Shown one piece after another: positions 1-9,169 of a stretch of 64,000 bases of DNA. The stretch is taken from positions 1 to 64,000 of the forward strand of contig CAKZSI010000057.1 in the NCBI GenBank assembly GCA_937918935.1. The letters run 5' to 3'. This DNA is from an uncultured Chloroflexales bacterium (GTDB lineage: Bacteria; Chloroflexota; Chloroflexia; Chloroflexales; Chloroflexaceae). Under the pieces are notes generated by a model. It did not search any database and was not told the origin of the DNA. It worked only from the letters and a program-made list of their open reading frames with translations. The position numbers and the translations under genes were made by a program. Each line of letters opens with the position of its first letter. The first letter of the stretch is position 1.

Positions 1-22
1 GCTATCACCTCCAGAAAAAACC

Positions 23-1225
23 ATGACCGCTTACCTTATCCGCCGGTTGTTTCAGATGCTGATCGTGACCGTCCTCTCGGCGATGCTGGGCTACACCCTG
101 TTGTACCTGGCGCCGGGGGGGCCGTTGTTGTTTTTGCAGCAGATGCAGAATACCGGTCAGAACCGCGTGAGCGAAGAGGACATCGCGCGCCTCAAGGCGC
201 GCTACGAGCTTGATCTCTATCTTCCGGTGCGCTTCACCCGCTGGCTGATCGGCTTCCCCGGCGGGCCGGTACGCATCGGCGGGTGGTACCTGCTCCCGCC
301 CGACACGGTGGTGGGCTGCGCCATCCCCGGGCAGGTGCGCCTGCGCTACCCCGACGGCACGGTGGAGATTCGCGAAGAGGGCTGCGCACGGGCGGTCACC
401 CTGGCCGACCTGGAGAACCGCCGCACCAGCCGCGGCATCCTCTTTGGCGATTTTGGTCTCTCCCAGCAGATCGCCCGCGACCGCCCGGTGAGCGACCTGT
501 TGATGAGCCGCCTGCCCTACACCCTGTGGCTGATGGGCGTGTCCACCTTGCTGGCGATCCTGATCGGCGTGCCGGTGGGGATCTATTCGGCGGTGCGCCA
601 GTATTCGCGCTTTGATTATGCGATGACCACTATCACCTTCATCGGTTCGTCGCTGCCGACCCTGTTCATGGGGGTGATGGCCATTCTGATCTTCTCCGTG
701 CTTGCCAAGGACGCCGGGTTGCCCTACCTGCCCTCCGGCGGCGCGGAGGCGGTGCGAGACTATACCGTTCCCTGGATCGGCAGGGTGGAGGCCGGCTCGT
801 TACTGGATCGCTTCCTGCGTTTCATCATGCCGGTCAGCGTGCTGACGTTCTTCAACATCGCCGGCTGGAGCCGCTTCGTGCGCGCCAGCATGCTCGAAGT
901 GCTGCGGCAGGACTACGTGCGCACCGCACGGGCCAAGGGGGTGCGCGAGCAAATGGTGATCACCAGGCACGCTCTGCGCAACGCGCTGATCCCCTTCATC
1001 ACGCTCCTGGCCGGCGTGCTGCCGACACTGGTGGCCGGGGCGGCGATCACCGAGTCGGTCTTCAACTGGCCGGGCATGGGCCGCCTGCTGGTCGACTCCC
1101 TGGGGCGCAGCGATTATACCGTGGCCATGGCCATTCTGTTCATCAGCACCGTACTGGTATTGATCGGCTATTTAATCTCGGATATTCTATATACAATTGT
1201 TGATCCCCGTATCCGGCTCTCGTGA
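23..1225 (+). CDS. ABC peptide/nickel importer permease, DppB/OppB type
   Basis: Inner-membrane permease of a peptide-type ABC importer. The N-terminus (ITAYLIRRL-like, residues 1-30) and the C-terminal half are typical of the DppB family, with the EAA loop visible as SMLEVLRQDYVRTARAKG followed by the last membrane helices and the family ending DPRIRLS. At 400 residues it is longer than the usual 310-340 because of an extracytoplasmic insertion at about residues 85-145 carrying two cysteines that could pair. The next gene starts right after its stop codon, so it heads a four-gene operon with the DppC-, DppD- and DppF-type genes. No binding-protein gene lies between it and the window edge. 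No convincing ribosome-binding site is visible in the 22 bases available. The transported substrate cannot be told from sequence. Confidence 0.93.
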   Translation: MTAYLIRRLFQMLIVTVLSAMLGYTLLYLAPGGPLLFLQQMQNTGQNRVSEEDIARLKARYELDLYLPVRFTRWLIGFPGGPVRIGGWYLLPPDTVVGCAIPGQVRLRYPDGTVEIREEGCARAVTLADLENRRTSRGILFGDFGLSQQIARDRPVSDLLMSRLPYTLWLMGVSTLLAILIGVPVGIYSAVRQYSRFDYAMTTITFIGSSLPTLFMGVMAILIFSVLAKDAGLPYLPSGGAEAVRDYTVPWIGRVEAGSLLDRFLRFIMPVSVLTFFNIAGWSRFVRASMLEVLRQDYVRTARAKGVREQMVITRHALRNALIPFITLLAGVLPTLVAGAAITESVFNWPGMGRLLVDSLGRSDYTVAMAILFISTVLVLIGYLISDILYTIVDPRIRLS

Positions 1226-1238
1226 GGAGCGACGTTCG

Positions 1239-2237
1239 ATGGCCACAACAACCTCGGCAGTTCCCGAAGCTGCCGAACGCGCGCAGCCGCGTTCCGAAGG
1301 TCAGTGGGTGGTGGTCTTCAGGCGCTTTCGGCGCCACCGCCTGGCGATGATCAGCCTGGCCGTCCTGGCGGTGATCTTCGGCGCGTCGCTCCTGGCGCCC
1401 TGGATCGCTCCCTTCCCCCGCGACGACATCGGGCTGAACCGCGTGGCCCTGCCGCCGATGAGCGTTGACCCGGCCAACGGCAAGCTGCACATCCTCGGCA
1501 CCGACCACCTGGGGCGCGATTTCTTCACCCGCGTGATCTACGCCGCGCGCGTCTCGCTCATGGTCGCCATCTCGGTGACCGTGCTGGTGGCGATCATCGG
1601 CACCATCCTGGGCCTGCTGGCCGGCTACTTCGGCGGCTGGACCGATAATCTGATCAGCCGGGTGATGGAGTTCGTCGCTACCATCCCCGATCTGCCGATC
1701 CTGCTGATCCTCAGCGCGATCATGATCCAGAACGCCAGTCTGATTGTCCTGCCGGCATGGATTATCGGGCCGGTGGCCTGGATCATGGCCGTGCCGCTAC
1801 GCGAGGCCACCCAGGTGACCTTGCTGATCCTGGTGCTGGCGTCGCTGGGCTGGGTCGGTGTGGCGCGCCTCATGCGCGGCATGGTGCTCCAGGTGCGCGA
1901 AATGCAGTACATCGAGTCGGCGCGGGCGCTGGGCGGCGCCGATACCTGGATCCTGGGCAAGCACGTCTTTCCTAATGCCTTCCCGCCGCTGATTGTGGCC
2001 TTCACCCTGGGACTCAACGGCGCCCTCGTCAGCGAGGTGGCAATCAGCTTCCTCGGCTTCGGCGTGCAGGACCCCACGCCCACCTGGGGTAATATGATGG
2101 GCTTCGCCACCAGCTACATGTTTAACCATCCCTGGATGCCGCTCATCCCCGGCCTGCCGATCTTTCTCTGTTCGCTGGCCTTTAATTTTGTGGGTGATGG
2201 TTTGCGTGATGCGCTCGACCCGCGCTTGAAGATCTGA
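1239..2237 (+). CDS. ABC peptide/nickel importer permease, DppC/OppC type
   Basis: Second permease of the importer (332 aa). The ATG at 1239 is preferred over an upstream in-frame start because GAGGAG lies at 1224-1229, overlapping the stop of the preceding permease, with a 9-base spacer. Residues near the N-terminus are a cytoplasmic tail, followed by a helix (MISLAVLAVIFGASLLAPW), the family signature GTDHLGRDFFTRVIYAARVSL, the EAA-type loop (REMQYIESARALGG) and the ending GDGLRDALDPRLKI, all characteristic of DppC. It pairs with the DppB-type subunit to form the pore. Confidence 0.94.
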   Translation: MATTTSAVPEAAERAQPRSEGQWVVVFRRFRRHRLAMISLAVLAVIFGASLLAPWIAPFPRDDIGLNRVALPPMSVDPANGKLHILGTDHLGRDFFTRVIYAARVSLMVAISVTVLVAIIGTILGLLAGYFGGWTDNLISRVMEFVATIPDLPILLILSAIMIQNASLIVLPAWIIGPVAWIMAVPLREATQVTLLILVLASLGWVGVARLMRGMVLQVREMQYIESARALGGADTWILGKHVFPNAFPPLIVAFTLGLNGALVSEVAISFLGFGVQDPTPTWGNMMGFATSYMFNHPWMPLIPGLPIFLCSLAFNFVGDGLRDALDPRLKI

Positions 2238-2244
2238 GGCCGGT

Positions 2245-2401
2245 GTGGGGAGGGTCCGGGAGGGGGCAGCCCTCCCAGGAACACCCTGCGGCCGGTGGGC
2301 GGAGGGACTGGGAGGGCTGCGCCCTCCCAGAAAATCTCCTCTCACCTCATCGTTGCACAGCGAAGCCCTATGCAGCCTGATAAGGAAAGAGCAAAAAACC
2401 A
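2245..2401. repeat. Two tandem GC palindromes (family D) inside the operon
   Basis: Two copies of a hairpin built on GGGAGGG...CCCTCCC (about 2250-2283 and 2304-2334) fill the gap between the permease and ATPase genes. The same palindrome recurs at 16030, 34118, 53283, 57103 and 61400. An intra-operonic position suggests an mRNA processing or stability element rather than a terminator, since no T-run follows. An AAGGAAAG at 2382-2389 precedes the next gene. Confidence 0.6.
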
Positions 2402-3433
2402 TTGAGCACAACACCGGTTTCCGCCCCCGCCACCACGCCACGCGCCACGCCGCACCACGGCGATGTGCTGCTCCGGGTGCGCGGCTTGAAAACCCACTTC
2501 TTTACCGAGGCCGGCGTGGTGCGCGCCGTGGACGGCATTGACCTCGTCCTGCGGCGTGGCGAGACGCTGAGCATCGTCGGCGAGAGCGGTTCGGGCAAGA
2601 GCGTCACCTCGCTCTCGATTATGCGCCTGATCCAGTACCCTCCGGGCAAGATCGTCGAGGGCGAGATCATTTTCGACGGCGTGGACGTGCTCGCGCTGAG
2701 CGAGGAGGACATGCGCCGCATCCGCGGTAACCGTATCTCGATGATCTTCCAGCAACCCACCACCTGCCTCAACCCGGTCTTCCGGGTGGGCGACCAGATC
2801 GTCGAGGCGTTGCAGATCCACCAGGGGCTGAAAGGCGAGGAGGCCGAGCGCCGTTGCATCGAGCTGCTGAGCATGGTCGGTCTGCCCGACCCCCGGCGCC
2901 GCATCAGGCAGTACCCCCACGAACTGTCGGGCGGGCAGGCCCAGCGCGTAATGATCGCCATGGCCCTGGCCTGCAACCCCGAACTGCTGATCGCCGATGA
3001 GCCGACCACCGCCCTCGACGTCACCATCCAGGCCCAGATCCTTGACCTGATGCGCGCCCTGCGCGAGAAGATCGAAACCTCGATTATCCTCATCACCCAC
3101 GACATGGGCGTGGTGGCCGAGATGGCCGATACCGTGGCGGTGATGTACGCCGGGCAGATCGTCGAGTACGCCGACGTGCGCAGTCTCTTCGGTGACCCCA
3201 AACATCCCTACACCCAGGGCCTGCTGGAGTCGATCCCCGTGCTGGGCGAAGTGGTGGATCAACTGGCCACCATCCCTGGCACGGTGCCGAACCTGATCAA
3301 CCCGCCCACCGGCTGCCGCTTCGCCGAGCGTTGCTCCCGGCGCTTCGAGCGTTGCGACGAACCGGTGCCAATGTTTGACCTTGAAGGCGGGCGCAAGGTG
3401 CGCTGCTGGCTGTACGAGCGAGGGGAAGCATGA
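2402..3433 (+). CDS. ABC importer ATPase, DppD/OppD type
   Basis: Cytoplasmic ATPase (343 aa) powering the importer. Walker A is GESGSGKS (near residue 60), the signature is LSGGQAQRV, Walker B is [12 protein letters not shown] and the H-loop is ITHDMG. The C-terminal extension has the family's oligopeptide/dipeptide cysteine cluster ([15 protein letters not shown]), which in relatives can hold an Fe-S cluster. The start is TTG at 2402, supported by AAGGAAAG about 11 bases upstream; an Ala/Thr/Pro-rich N-terminal tail of roughly 20 residues precedes the conserved domain. Its stop overlaps the start of the next ATPase gene. Confidence 0.94.
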   Translation: MSTTPVSAPATTPRATPHHGDVLLRVRGLKTHFFTEAGVVRAVDGIDLVLRRGETLSIVGESGSGKSVTSLSIMRLIQYPPGKIVEGEIIFDGVDVLALSEEDMRRIRGNRISMIFQQPTTCLNPVFRVGDQIVEALQIHQGLKGEEAERRCIELLSMVGLPDPRRRIRQYPHELSGGQAQRVMIAMALACNPELLIADEPTTALDVTIQAQILDLMRALREKIETSIILITHDMGVVAEMADTVAVMYAGQIVEYADVRSLFGDPKHPYTQGLLESIPVLGEVVDQLATIPGTVPNLINPPTGCRFAERCSRRFERCDEPVPMFDLEGGRKVRCWLYERGEA

Positions 3434-4428
3434 GCGTCTCGGCACCCGCGGGCGATCCCGGCGTCCTGCTGGAAGTCAACAACCTGGTCAAGCACTTTCC
3501 GATCAAGGGCGGGGTATTGCGCCGCACCGTCGGGCACGTCAAAGCCGTGGACGGGGTGAGCTTCTTCATCCGCCGCGGCGAGACCCTGGGCCTGGTCGGC
3601 GAGAGTGGCTGCGGCAAAACTACCACCGGGCGCACGGTGCTGCGTCTGGAGCGGGCCACCGCTGGCGAGGTGCTCTTCGAGGGCAACGACGTGCTCAAGG
3701 CGAACCGGAAGCAGTTGAAGGCCCTGCGGCGCGATATGCAGATTGTCTTCCAGGACCCCTATGCCTCGCTCGACCCGCGCCTGACGATCGGCGAGAGCGT
3801 TGCCGAGGGGCTGGTGATCCATGGCATCGGCACGCCCGCCGAGCGGCGCGAGCGTGTGCGTGAGGTGCTGGCCCGCGTGGGCCTGCACGCCAGCCACATG
3901 AGCCGCTTCCCCCACGAGTTCTCCGGGGGGCAGCGGCAGCGTATCGGCATCGCCCGCGCCCTGATCATGGAACCAAAACTGATTGTCTGCGACGAGCCGG
4001 TCAGCGCGCTGGACGTCTCGATCCAGTCGCAGGTGCTCAACCTGCTCAAGAACCTGCAACGGGAATTCGGGTTGACCTACCTGTTCATCGCCCACAACCT
4101 GGCCGTGGTGGAACACATCAGCGACCGGGTGGGGGTGATGTACCTGGGTAAACTGGTGGAACTGGCCAGCCGCGACGATCTGTTCCGCGGGCCGCTGCAC
4201 CCTTACACGAAGGCGCTGATCTCGGCCATTCCGCATCCTGACCCGACGCGGCGCCGCGAGCGGATCGTGCTACAGGGCGACGTGCCCAGCCCGATCAACC
4301 CTCCCGCGGGCTGCCGCTTCCACCCGCGCTGCTGGATCGCCCGCGACATCTGCAAGGAGCAGGAACCGGCCTTCGAGGAGAAGAGGAAAGGCCACTGGGT
4401 GTCCTGCCACTTCGCCGGGCAGTTTTGA
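3430..4428 (+). CDS. ABC importer ATPase, DppF/OppF type
   Basis: Second ATPase subunit (332 aa) of the same importer, starting with an ATGA overlap with the DppD-type gene, so the two are translationally coupled. Walker [10 protein letters not shown], signature [15 protein letters not shown], Walker [15 protein letters not shown] and H-loop FIAHNLAVV are all present, and the C-terminal cysteine motif ([15 protein letters not shown]) is kept. It could also energise the second permease pair at 60-62 kb, which has no ATPase next to it; that is inference. Confidence 0.94.
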   Translation: MSVSAPAGDPGVLLEVNNLVKHFPIKGGVLRRTVGHVKAVDGVSFFIRRGETLGLVGESGCGKTTTGRTVLRLERATAGEVLFEGNDVLKANRKQLKALRRDMQIVFQDPYASLDPRLTIGESVAEGLVIHGIGTPAERRERVREVLARVGLHASHMSRFPHEFSGGQRQRIGIARALIMEPKLIVCDEPVSALDVSIQSQVLNLLKNLQREFGLTYLFIAHNLAVVEHISDRVGVMYLGKLVELASRDDLFRGPLHPYTKALISAIPHPDPTRRRERIVLQGDVPSPINPPAGCRFHPRCWIARDICKEQEPAFEEKRKGHWVSCHFAGQF

Positions 4429-4481
4429 TGGCAGGGCAATCCTGCTGTAGGGCAAGCCTCAAGATTGCCCTGGGGATTTAT

Positions 4482-4620
4482 TAGTCTGTAAACAGAGTTT
4501 TTTCGCTAAACCCCCGCCACCTCCCCAACCCTCCCCCGCCGGGGGGGGAGTCCGGCTTCTCCCCTCGGCGGGGGGGGTGGGAGGGGGGTGGAAAGGCAAG
4601 GAACCGTAGTTCACAGACTA
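4482..4620. repeat. Interspersed palindromic element, family A (MITE-like)
   Basis: A 139-bp non-coding element bounded by 12-bp inverted ends, TAGTCTGTAAAC at 4482-4493 and its near-complement ending at 4620 (one mismatch). The interior is a G/C-run palindrome (CCAACCCTCCCCC...GGGGGGTGGGAGG). Relatives lie at 49451-49586 and 62831-62968 with the same CTGTGAAC left end and similar cores. No open reading frame is carried. No target duplication is evident at this copy. Confidence 0.6.
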
Positions 4621-4658
4621 CGTTTGCTTCTCCTATTTTTACCTCAGGAAACTGAGCC

Positions 4659-5438
4659 ATGAGCGAACTGGTACGCATCGAGCGGAACGGCCCGCTGGCC
4701 ACGGTGACCCTGAACCGCCCGGAGGTGCACAACGCCTTCAACGCGCAGTTGATCGCCGAGCTTCACGCCGCCTGCGTCGCGTTGCGGAGCGAGACCGGGC
4801 TGCGCGCAGTGGTGCTGCGGGGCGCCGGGCCGTCGTTCTGCGCCGGGGCCGACCTGCACTGGATGCGCGAGAGCCTCAACTACACCCACGCCGAGAACCT
4901 GGCCGACGCGGCGCGCCTCGACGCGATGTTCGAGGCGCTGAACACGCTGCCCGTGGCGGTGATCGGGCGGGTGCACGGCGCCGCCCTCGGCGGTGGCGTG
5001 GGTCTGGCAGCCTGCTGCGACGTGGTGGTGGCCGCCGAGGAGGCCAGTTTTGGCTTCACCGAGGCGCGCCTGGGGCTGTTGCCGGCGGTGATCGCCCGCT
5101 ATGTGACACCGAAAATCGGCCCCGGACACGCGCGGGCGCTCTTCGTCACCGCGCGCCGCTTCAGCGCCCGGCGCGCCCTGGCCATCGGCCTGGTCCACGA
5201 AGTGACCCTCGCCGAAGAGCTGGACGTGGCGGTCGAGCGGGTGATCGAGGCCGTGCTGGCCTGCGGGCCGGAGGCCGTGGCCGCCTCCAAGGCCCTGGTG
5301 AGCGCTGTGACTACCCTGGCCTCCGCCGAGGCCCGCGAGTATGTGATCGGCGCCATTGCCGCCGCCCGCACCGGCCCCGAGGGCCAGGAGGGACTGCGGG
5401 CGTTCCTGGAGAAGCGCCGACCCGCCTGGACGGGGTAG
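4659..5438 (+). CDS. Enoyl-CoA hydratase/isomerase, methylglutaconyl-CoA hydratase-like
   Basis: Crotonase-fold acyl-CoA hydratase (259 aa, normal length). The oxyanion-hole segments are CAGADLHWM (about residues 62-70) and GAALGGGVGLAACCD (about 108-122), and the region FGFTEARLGLLPAVI supplies the second-glutamate position. The ADLxWM motif is typical of LiuC/AUH-type 3-methylglutaconyl-CoA hydratases of leucine degradation, so that is the best specific guess; no other leucine-degradation gene is adjacent, so the substrate stays uncertain. The gene stands alone between a repeat element and the convergent coaE. Confidence 0.85.
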   Translation: MSELVRIERNGPLATVTLNRPEVHNAFNAQLIAELHAACVALRSETGLRAVVLRGAGPSFCAGADLHWMRESLNYTHAENLADAARLDAMFEALNTLPVAVIGRVHGAALGGGVGLAACCDVVVAAEEASFGFTEARLGLLPAVIARYVTPKIGPGHARALFVTARRFSARRALAIGLVHEVTLAEELDVAVERVIEAVLACGPEAVAASKALVSAVTTLASAEAREYVIGAIAAARTGPEGQEGLRAFLEKRRPAWTG

Positions 5439-5526
5439 GGGTGATTGGAGATGTTTTCTGATCTTTAAAACCCTAGAAATCTTATTAAAAAACCCGTCTC
5501 CACACCTCCACAGCTCCACAAGGCAC

Positions 5527-6165
5527 TCACCCCCGCGTCTCTTTCCGCTGGAGCATGGCCCGCCAGGCTGTCTCGACCTGCGCTCGGGTTGCGTCAGGCG
5601 AGCCGCCATTGTCAATCACCACCGTGGCGTGCGCCAGACGGTCCGCCTGAGGCGCCTGAGCGGCGATGCGTTGCCGCGCCTCGGCCTCGCTCATACCCCG
5701 CGTGGCCATGAGTCGCGCCACCTGCTGCTCCTCGGGGGCCGTCACGACCCACACCTCGTCACACACCTGCACCCAGCCCGACTCGATCAGTTTGACAACG
5801 TCAATCACCACCACCGGGCGCTCGGCGGCTCCGGCGGCGCGGCCCACCGCTTCAATGAATTTGCGCAGTTCGACCCGCACCGCCGGATGCACAATCTGCT
5901 CCAACTGGCGCAGCCGCTGCGGGTCGCTGAAGACAAGCGCTGCCAGCCGGCGCCGGTCGAGCGGGGCGCCGGGTTCCGGTACAGCTTCGGGAAAGGCGGC
6001 GGCGATCTGCTCGTAGACCGGCATGCCCGGGGCCTGCAACTCGTGGGTCACGCGGTCGGCGTCAATGGTGCGTGCACCGAGATCGGCGAGCATCGTTAGC
6101 ACGGTGCTCTTGCCGCAGGCGATGCCGCCGGTCAGGCCGATGAGGTAGACGTCAGGGTGTTTCAT
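5527..6165 (-). CDS. coaE: Dephospho-CoA kinase
   Basis: Last step of coenzyme A synthesis: ATP-dependent phosphorylation of the 3'-hydroxyl of dephospho-CoA. The 212-aa protein begins YLIGLTGGIACGKSTV, the P-loop, followed by the DADRVTHEL segment and the conserved FSDPQRLRQLEQIVHPAVR and DVVKLIESGW stretches of the CoaE family. It is transcribed leftward behind the amidohydrolase-CYTH gene with about 100 bases between them, so co-transcription is possible. Confidence 0.95.
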   Translation of the reverse strand: MKHPDVYLIGLTGGIACGKSTVLTMLADLGARTIDADRVTHELQAPGMPVYEQIAAAFPEAVPEPGAPLDRRRLAALVFSDPQRLRQLEQIVHPAVRVELRKFIEAVGRAAGAAERPVVVIDVVKLIESGWVQVCDEVWVVTAPEEQQVARLMATRGMSEAEARQRIAAQAPQADRLAHATVVIDNGGSPDATRAQVETAWRAMLQRKETRG

Positions 6166-6270
6166 ATGTAATCTACATTACTATGTGCAAGTGCACAACT
6201 GTGGAGGTGTAGAGTTCTACCGGGATGGTTTTACAATTTCACACCTCCACACGTCACACGTCCACACCTC

Positions 6271-8241
6271 TCACACCATCTCCACATACTCCTGCTTCAC
6301 CAGATCGCGCTCGTTCACGCCGGCGATGGCGAGGAGTTCGCCGATCAGCGCGGCGCGTTCGGCGGCGTCGCGGCTGCTCCAGGTGCGGCTCTTGATCTCC
6401 AGATAGGGGCCGGAGTCGCTGCCGCCCAGGAGGGTATCGAGATTGATGGAGAAATCGTGCTCCCGGTACATGATCCGCCAGCGCCGGCGGCGCTTCTCCA
6501 GTTCAACCACTTTGTCGGGCTGAAAATACTCGCGGTAGAAGCGCACGGTATGGTCGGCGGGGGCGGTGTAGCGGGCGCGGGAGAGCACGATGGCGTGGGG
6601 GTACTCCCCGCGGATGGCCTCGGCCATCAGGGTAATGGTGTACTTCGGTTCGGGGCGCGCGCCGGGGTCGGTGCGGTGGTCTTCACGGATGCGAATACGT
6701 TCCCGATTCTTGAATAAAAAATACGTGTCATATTGGGTGCGAACACTGGTCTTGGTGATCGTCACCCGGGGATCTTCGAGAATGCGGCGCACCTTGTTCT
6801 CGCCATCAGGGCCGAGGCGCGCCTTGACCTGGATCTCGAAGATTTCGGCCTGCTGCACCCCGCCGAGGGCCAGGATCTTGGCCATCAGGTTGCGTTCGCG
6901 CGAGGCCAGAAATTCGTCAATGCGCGCCGAGATGGCCTGGGCGCGGGCCAGGATGGCCTCCTCGTCGAGGGTCAGCAGGACACGGTCGCGCACCAGCACC
7001 CGTCCATCAACCAGCACATGGCGCACATCGGCGGCGCGGGCGCCGTAGACCAGGTGCGAGTAGATCGCCTCGGGGCTGTAGAAGTAGCGTGGCGCACTGT
7101 GGAGCTTGCCCAGTTCCACCACGGCGATGTCGGCCCGCTTGTGAGGCTCCAGCGACCCCACCAGGTGCTCCAGATGCACGGCGCGGGCCCCCCAGCAGGT
7201 GGCCAGCGCCAGGGCCTCACGAGCGGGCACCGCGGTCGGGTCGCCGCTGACACCTTTGGGGAGCAGGGCCGCCAACTGGATCTCGGTGAACATGTCCTGA
7301 TCGTCGTTGGAGGCCGGCCCATCGGTGCCCAGACCGGTGCGCACGCCAGCGTCGATCAGGCGCTTGTAGGGGGCGATGCCGCTGGCGAGCTTGAGGTTGC
7401 TGGTGGGGCAGGGCACGGCCCCGGCGCGGGCCTCGCGCAGCAGGCGAATGTCGTCCTCGGTGGCGTGGGTGCAGTGGGCGGCGATGCAGGGCACATCGAA
7501 GGCCCCGACGCGCCGGGCGTAGCGGATGGGCGTCACCTCGCGCTCGCGAATGCTCTCCTCCACCTCGCGGGCGGTCTCCGAGAGATGAGTGATCAGCGGC
7601 ACGCCGTACTTGCGGCACAGCGCCGCCGCTTCCTGGTAGATGCGGTCGGTGCAGGTGTAGGGGGCGTGGGGCGCGACCGTAGGCACGATCCGCTCGTGTC
7701 CGGTCCACTCCTCGATGAAGCGCCGCGCGCGCTCCAGGCCCTCGTCGAACGAGGCGGCGTCGGGCGTGGGCAGGCGCATCACTGTCTGGCCACAGATGGC
7801 GCGCATGCCGGCTTCGTCGGCGGCCCGCGCCACCTGCTCCTCGAAGTAGTACATATCCACGAAGGTCGTCGTGCCGCCGCGCAGCATCTCGGCGCAGGAG
7901 AGCAGCGTGCCGACGTAGGAGAACTCCTCGTCCACGAACTTGCTCTCCACCGGGAACATATAGCCGAAGAGCCAGACATCGAGTTGCTGGTCGGCGGTCA
8001 TGCCGCGCAGCAGGCTCATGGGCACATGGGCGTGGCCGTTGATCAGACCGGGGATCACCGCGCAGCCGGTGCAATCTATCGTCTCGCGGGCGGCGTAGCG
8101 CCGCGCCAGTTCACTCGCCGGCCCCACGGCGACAATTTCCCGCCCACGTACTGCCACGGCCCCCTCGGGGACGACCGTCCAGGCCGGGTTCATCGTCACC
8201 ACGGTTCCGCCGGTAAGCAAGAGATCTACTGGTTCGGACAT
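6271..8241 (-). CDS. Amidohydrolase (SAH/adenosine deaminase-like) fused to a CYTH domain
   Basis: A 656-aa two-domain protein. Residues 1 to about 445 are a cytosine-deaminase-like amidohydrolase of the MtaD/TrzN group: metal ligands H70 and H72 (NGHAHV), H192 (PHAPYT), H219 with E222 (THLSET) and D307 (GTDGPASN). This group deaminates S-adenosylhomocysteine, methylthioadenosine, guanine or triazines; the true substrate is unknown. Residues about 465-650 match a CYTH/triphosphate-tunnel domain: acidic-basic strand EIQVK (469-473), RIRIRE (515-520), ELEKRRRRW and the ending strand YLEIK (613-617). CYTH proteins act on triphosphates (adenylate cyclase, thiamine triphosphatase, RNA triphosphatase). 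Both halves look intact and in one frame. A purine-nucleotide role would link them, but that is inference. An extended -10 lies just upstream at 8293-8301. Confidence 0.88.
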   Translation of the reverse strand: MSEPVDLLLTGGTVVTMNPAWTVVPEGAVAVRGREIVAVGPASELARRYAARETIDCTGCAVIPGLINGHAHVPMSLLRGMTADQQLDVWLFGYMFPVESKFVDEEFSYVGTLLSCAEMLRGGTTTFVDMYYFEEQVARAADEAGMRAICGQTVMRLPTPDAASFDEGLERARRFIEEWTGHERIVPTVAPHAPYTCTDRIYQEAAALCRKYGVPLITHLSETAREVEESIREREVTPIRYARRVGAFDVPCIAAHCTHATEDDIRLLREARAGAVPCPTSNLKLASGIAPYKRLIDAGVRTGLGTDGPASNDDQDMFTEIQLAALLPKGVSGDPTAVPAREALALATCWGARAVHLEHLVGSLEPHKRADIAVVELGKLHSAPRYFYSPEAIYSHLVYGARAADVRHVLVDGRVLVRDRVLLTLDEEAILARAQAISARIDEFLASRERNLMAKILALGGVQQAEIFEIQVKARLGPDGENKVRRILEDPRVTITKTSVRTQYDTYFLFKNRERIRIREDHRTDPGARPEPKYTITLMAEAIRGEYPHAIVLSRARYTAPADHTVRFYREYFQPDKVVELEKRRRRWRIMYREHDFSINLDTLLGGSDSGPYLEIKSRTWSSRDAAERAALIGELLAIAGVNERDLVKQEYVEMV

Positions 8242-8292
8242 TGCCGTGCTCCTTCTTCCTCTCCTGGTACGATGGCGGGAATGTTTTTGGCC

Positions 8293-8301
8293 ATTGTACC
8301 A
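8293..8301 (-). promoter_or_regulatory. Extended -10 for the amidohydrolase-CYTH gene
   Basis: On the minus strand the sequence reads TGGTACAAT, an extended -10, about 52 bases before the ATG at 8241. No good -35 is seen. Confidence 0.45.
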
Positions 8302-8613
8302 GAGGCCCTGATGTGATTGTAGATTGGGTCTGGGGATGGGGATGGCTATCTGGTTTCACCGTCCGGGGATGGGCGGGGGAAGTCTGCCGGTTGTCCCTGT
8401 CTGTCTAGATGGACGGAACGTTGGGGACTGCCAACCCTCGCGACCAGAGGCCGCTTTCAAGGTGTCGCCGAACGCTGTGGCCTGAAGCCCTGGCCGAGTG
8501 CCTCCCGGCCCCGCAGGGGCTTCCAGATGCTGAGCGAGGGCGTTGGCCGGCAGCGGGCGCTGCGGCGGCAGGGAAGAGAGCGGAGCGGTATCCCACACAT
8601 GTCACCTGCCCTG
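8302..8613. other. Intergenic stretch with a family E repeat
   Basis: Non-coding. About 8480-8540 carries the repeat built on GCAGGGGCTTCCAG and GAGCGAGGGC that is also found at 24880-24935, 25265-25400 and 57800-57890. Nothing else recognised. Confidence 0.4.
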
Positions 8614-8622
8614 TGCTATACT
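8614..8622 (+). promoter_or_regulatory. Extended -10 for the 8641 membrane protein gene
   Basis: TGCTATACT 19 bases before the ATG at 8641, followed by AGAGGAGGGG as a strong ribosome-binding site. No -35 match. Confidence 0.5.
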
Positions 8623-8640
8623 CCGCAGAGGAGGGGTTCG

Positions 8641-9072
8641 ATGCGCATTGAGCGGGTCACAGGCGGCTCGACTATCTCATGGCTCGTCGTGAGCGGGCCG
8701 GGGCTGGTGGGGTCCACCGCGATCATTGTCTGGCTGGAGCAGGGCCTGGCGCCGGGTGCGGGCCGGGTCTGGCTGGCGCTGACCATGGCCCTGGGCAGCG
8801 CCGCAGTGGCGTTGCTGCGGCGCGTTCGCGGCCAGGAGCTTTCCTGCACCCTCGGCCCGCGACTGCGACCACTTCAGGTAAGCGGCCTCGCTCTGCAAGC
8901 CCTGGGCGCGTTGCTCTTCCACTACGGGCAGAACGCCGCTTTTCAGACGGCGCTGCCGCCCCTGGCCGCTCCCTGGCTGCCCCTGGCCTGTGTATTGAGC
9001 GGCCTGCTCGTGCTGGGCCTGGTCAGCATCACCGGCGACTGCCGGGACGCCGAGTTGCGCGGGCGGGTGTAG
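8641..9072 (+). CDS. Small integral membrane protein of unknown function
   Basis: Unrecognised 143-aa protein with about four hydrophobic segments (residues near 12-32, 36-55, 75-90 and 108-128) and few charged residues. The ATG at 8641 is chosen because AGAGGAGGGG at 8627-8636 precedes it and an extended -10 lies just upstream; a longer in-frame reading would run into the repeat. The following hisC starts about 100 bases later on the same strand, so the two may be co-transcribed. No function assigned. Confidence 0.65.
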   Translation: MRIERVTGGSTISWLVVSGPGLVGSTAIIVWLEQGLAPGAGRVWLALTMALGSAAVALLRRVRGQELSCTLGPRLRPLQVSGLALQALGALLFHYGQNAAFQTALPPLAAPWLPLACVLSGLLVLGLVSITGDCRDAELRGRV

Positions 9073-9169
9073 GCGCCGGGGTTGTCCCGATGCTCCCTCG
9101 GGAGAAGATCTGGGAGCGTCTCGAACGCGCGCGGAATGCCGCGAACCGTACCAGAGCTAACCTGAATCC

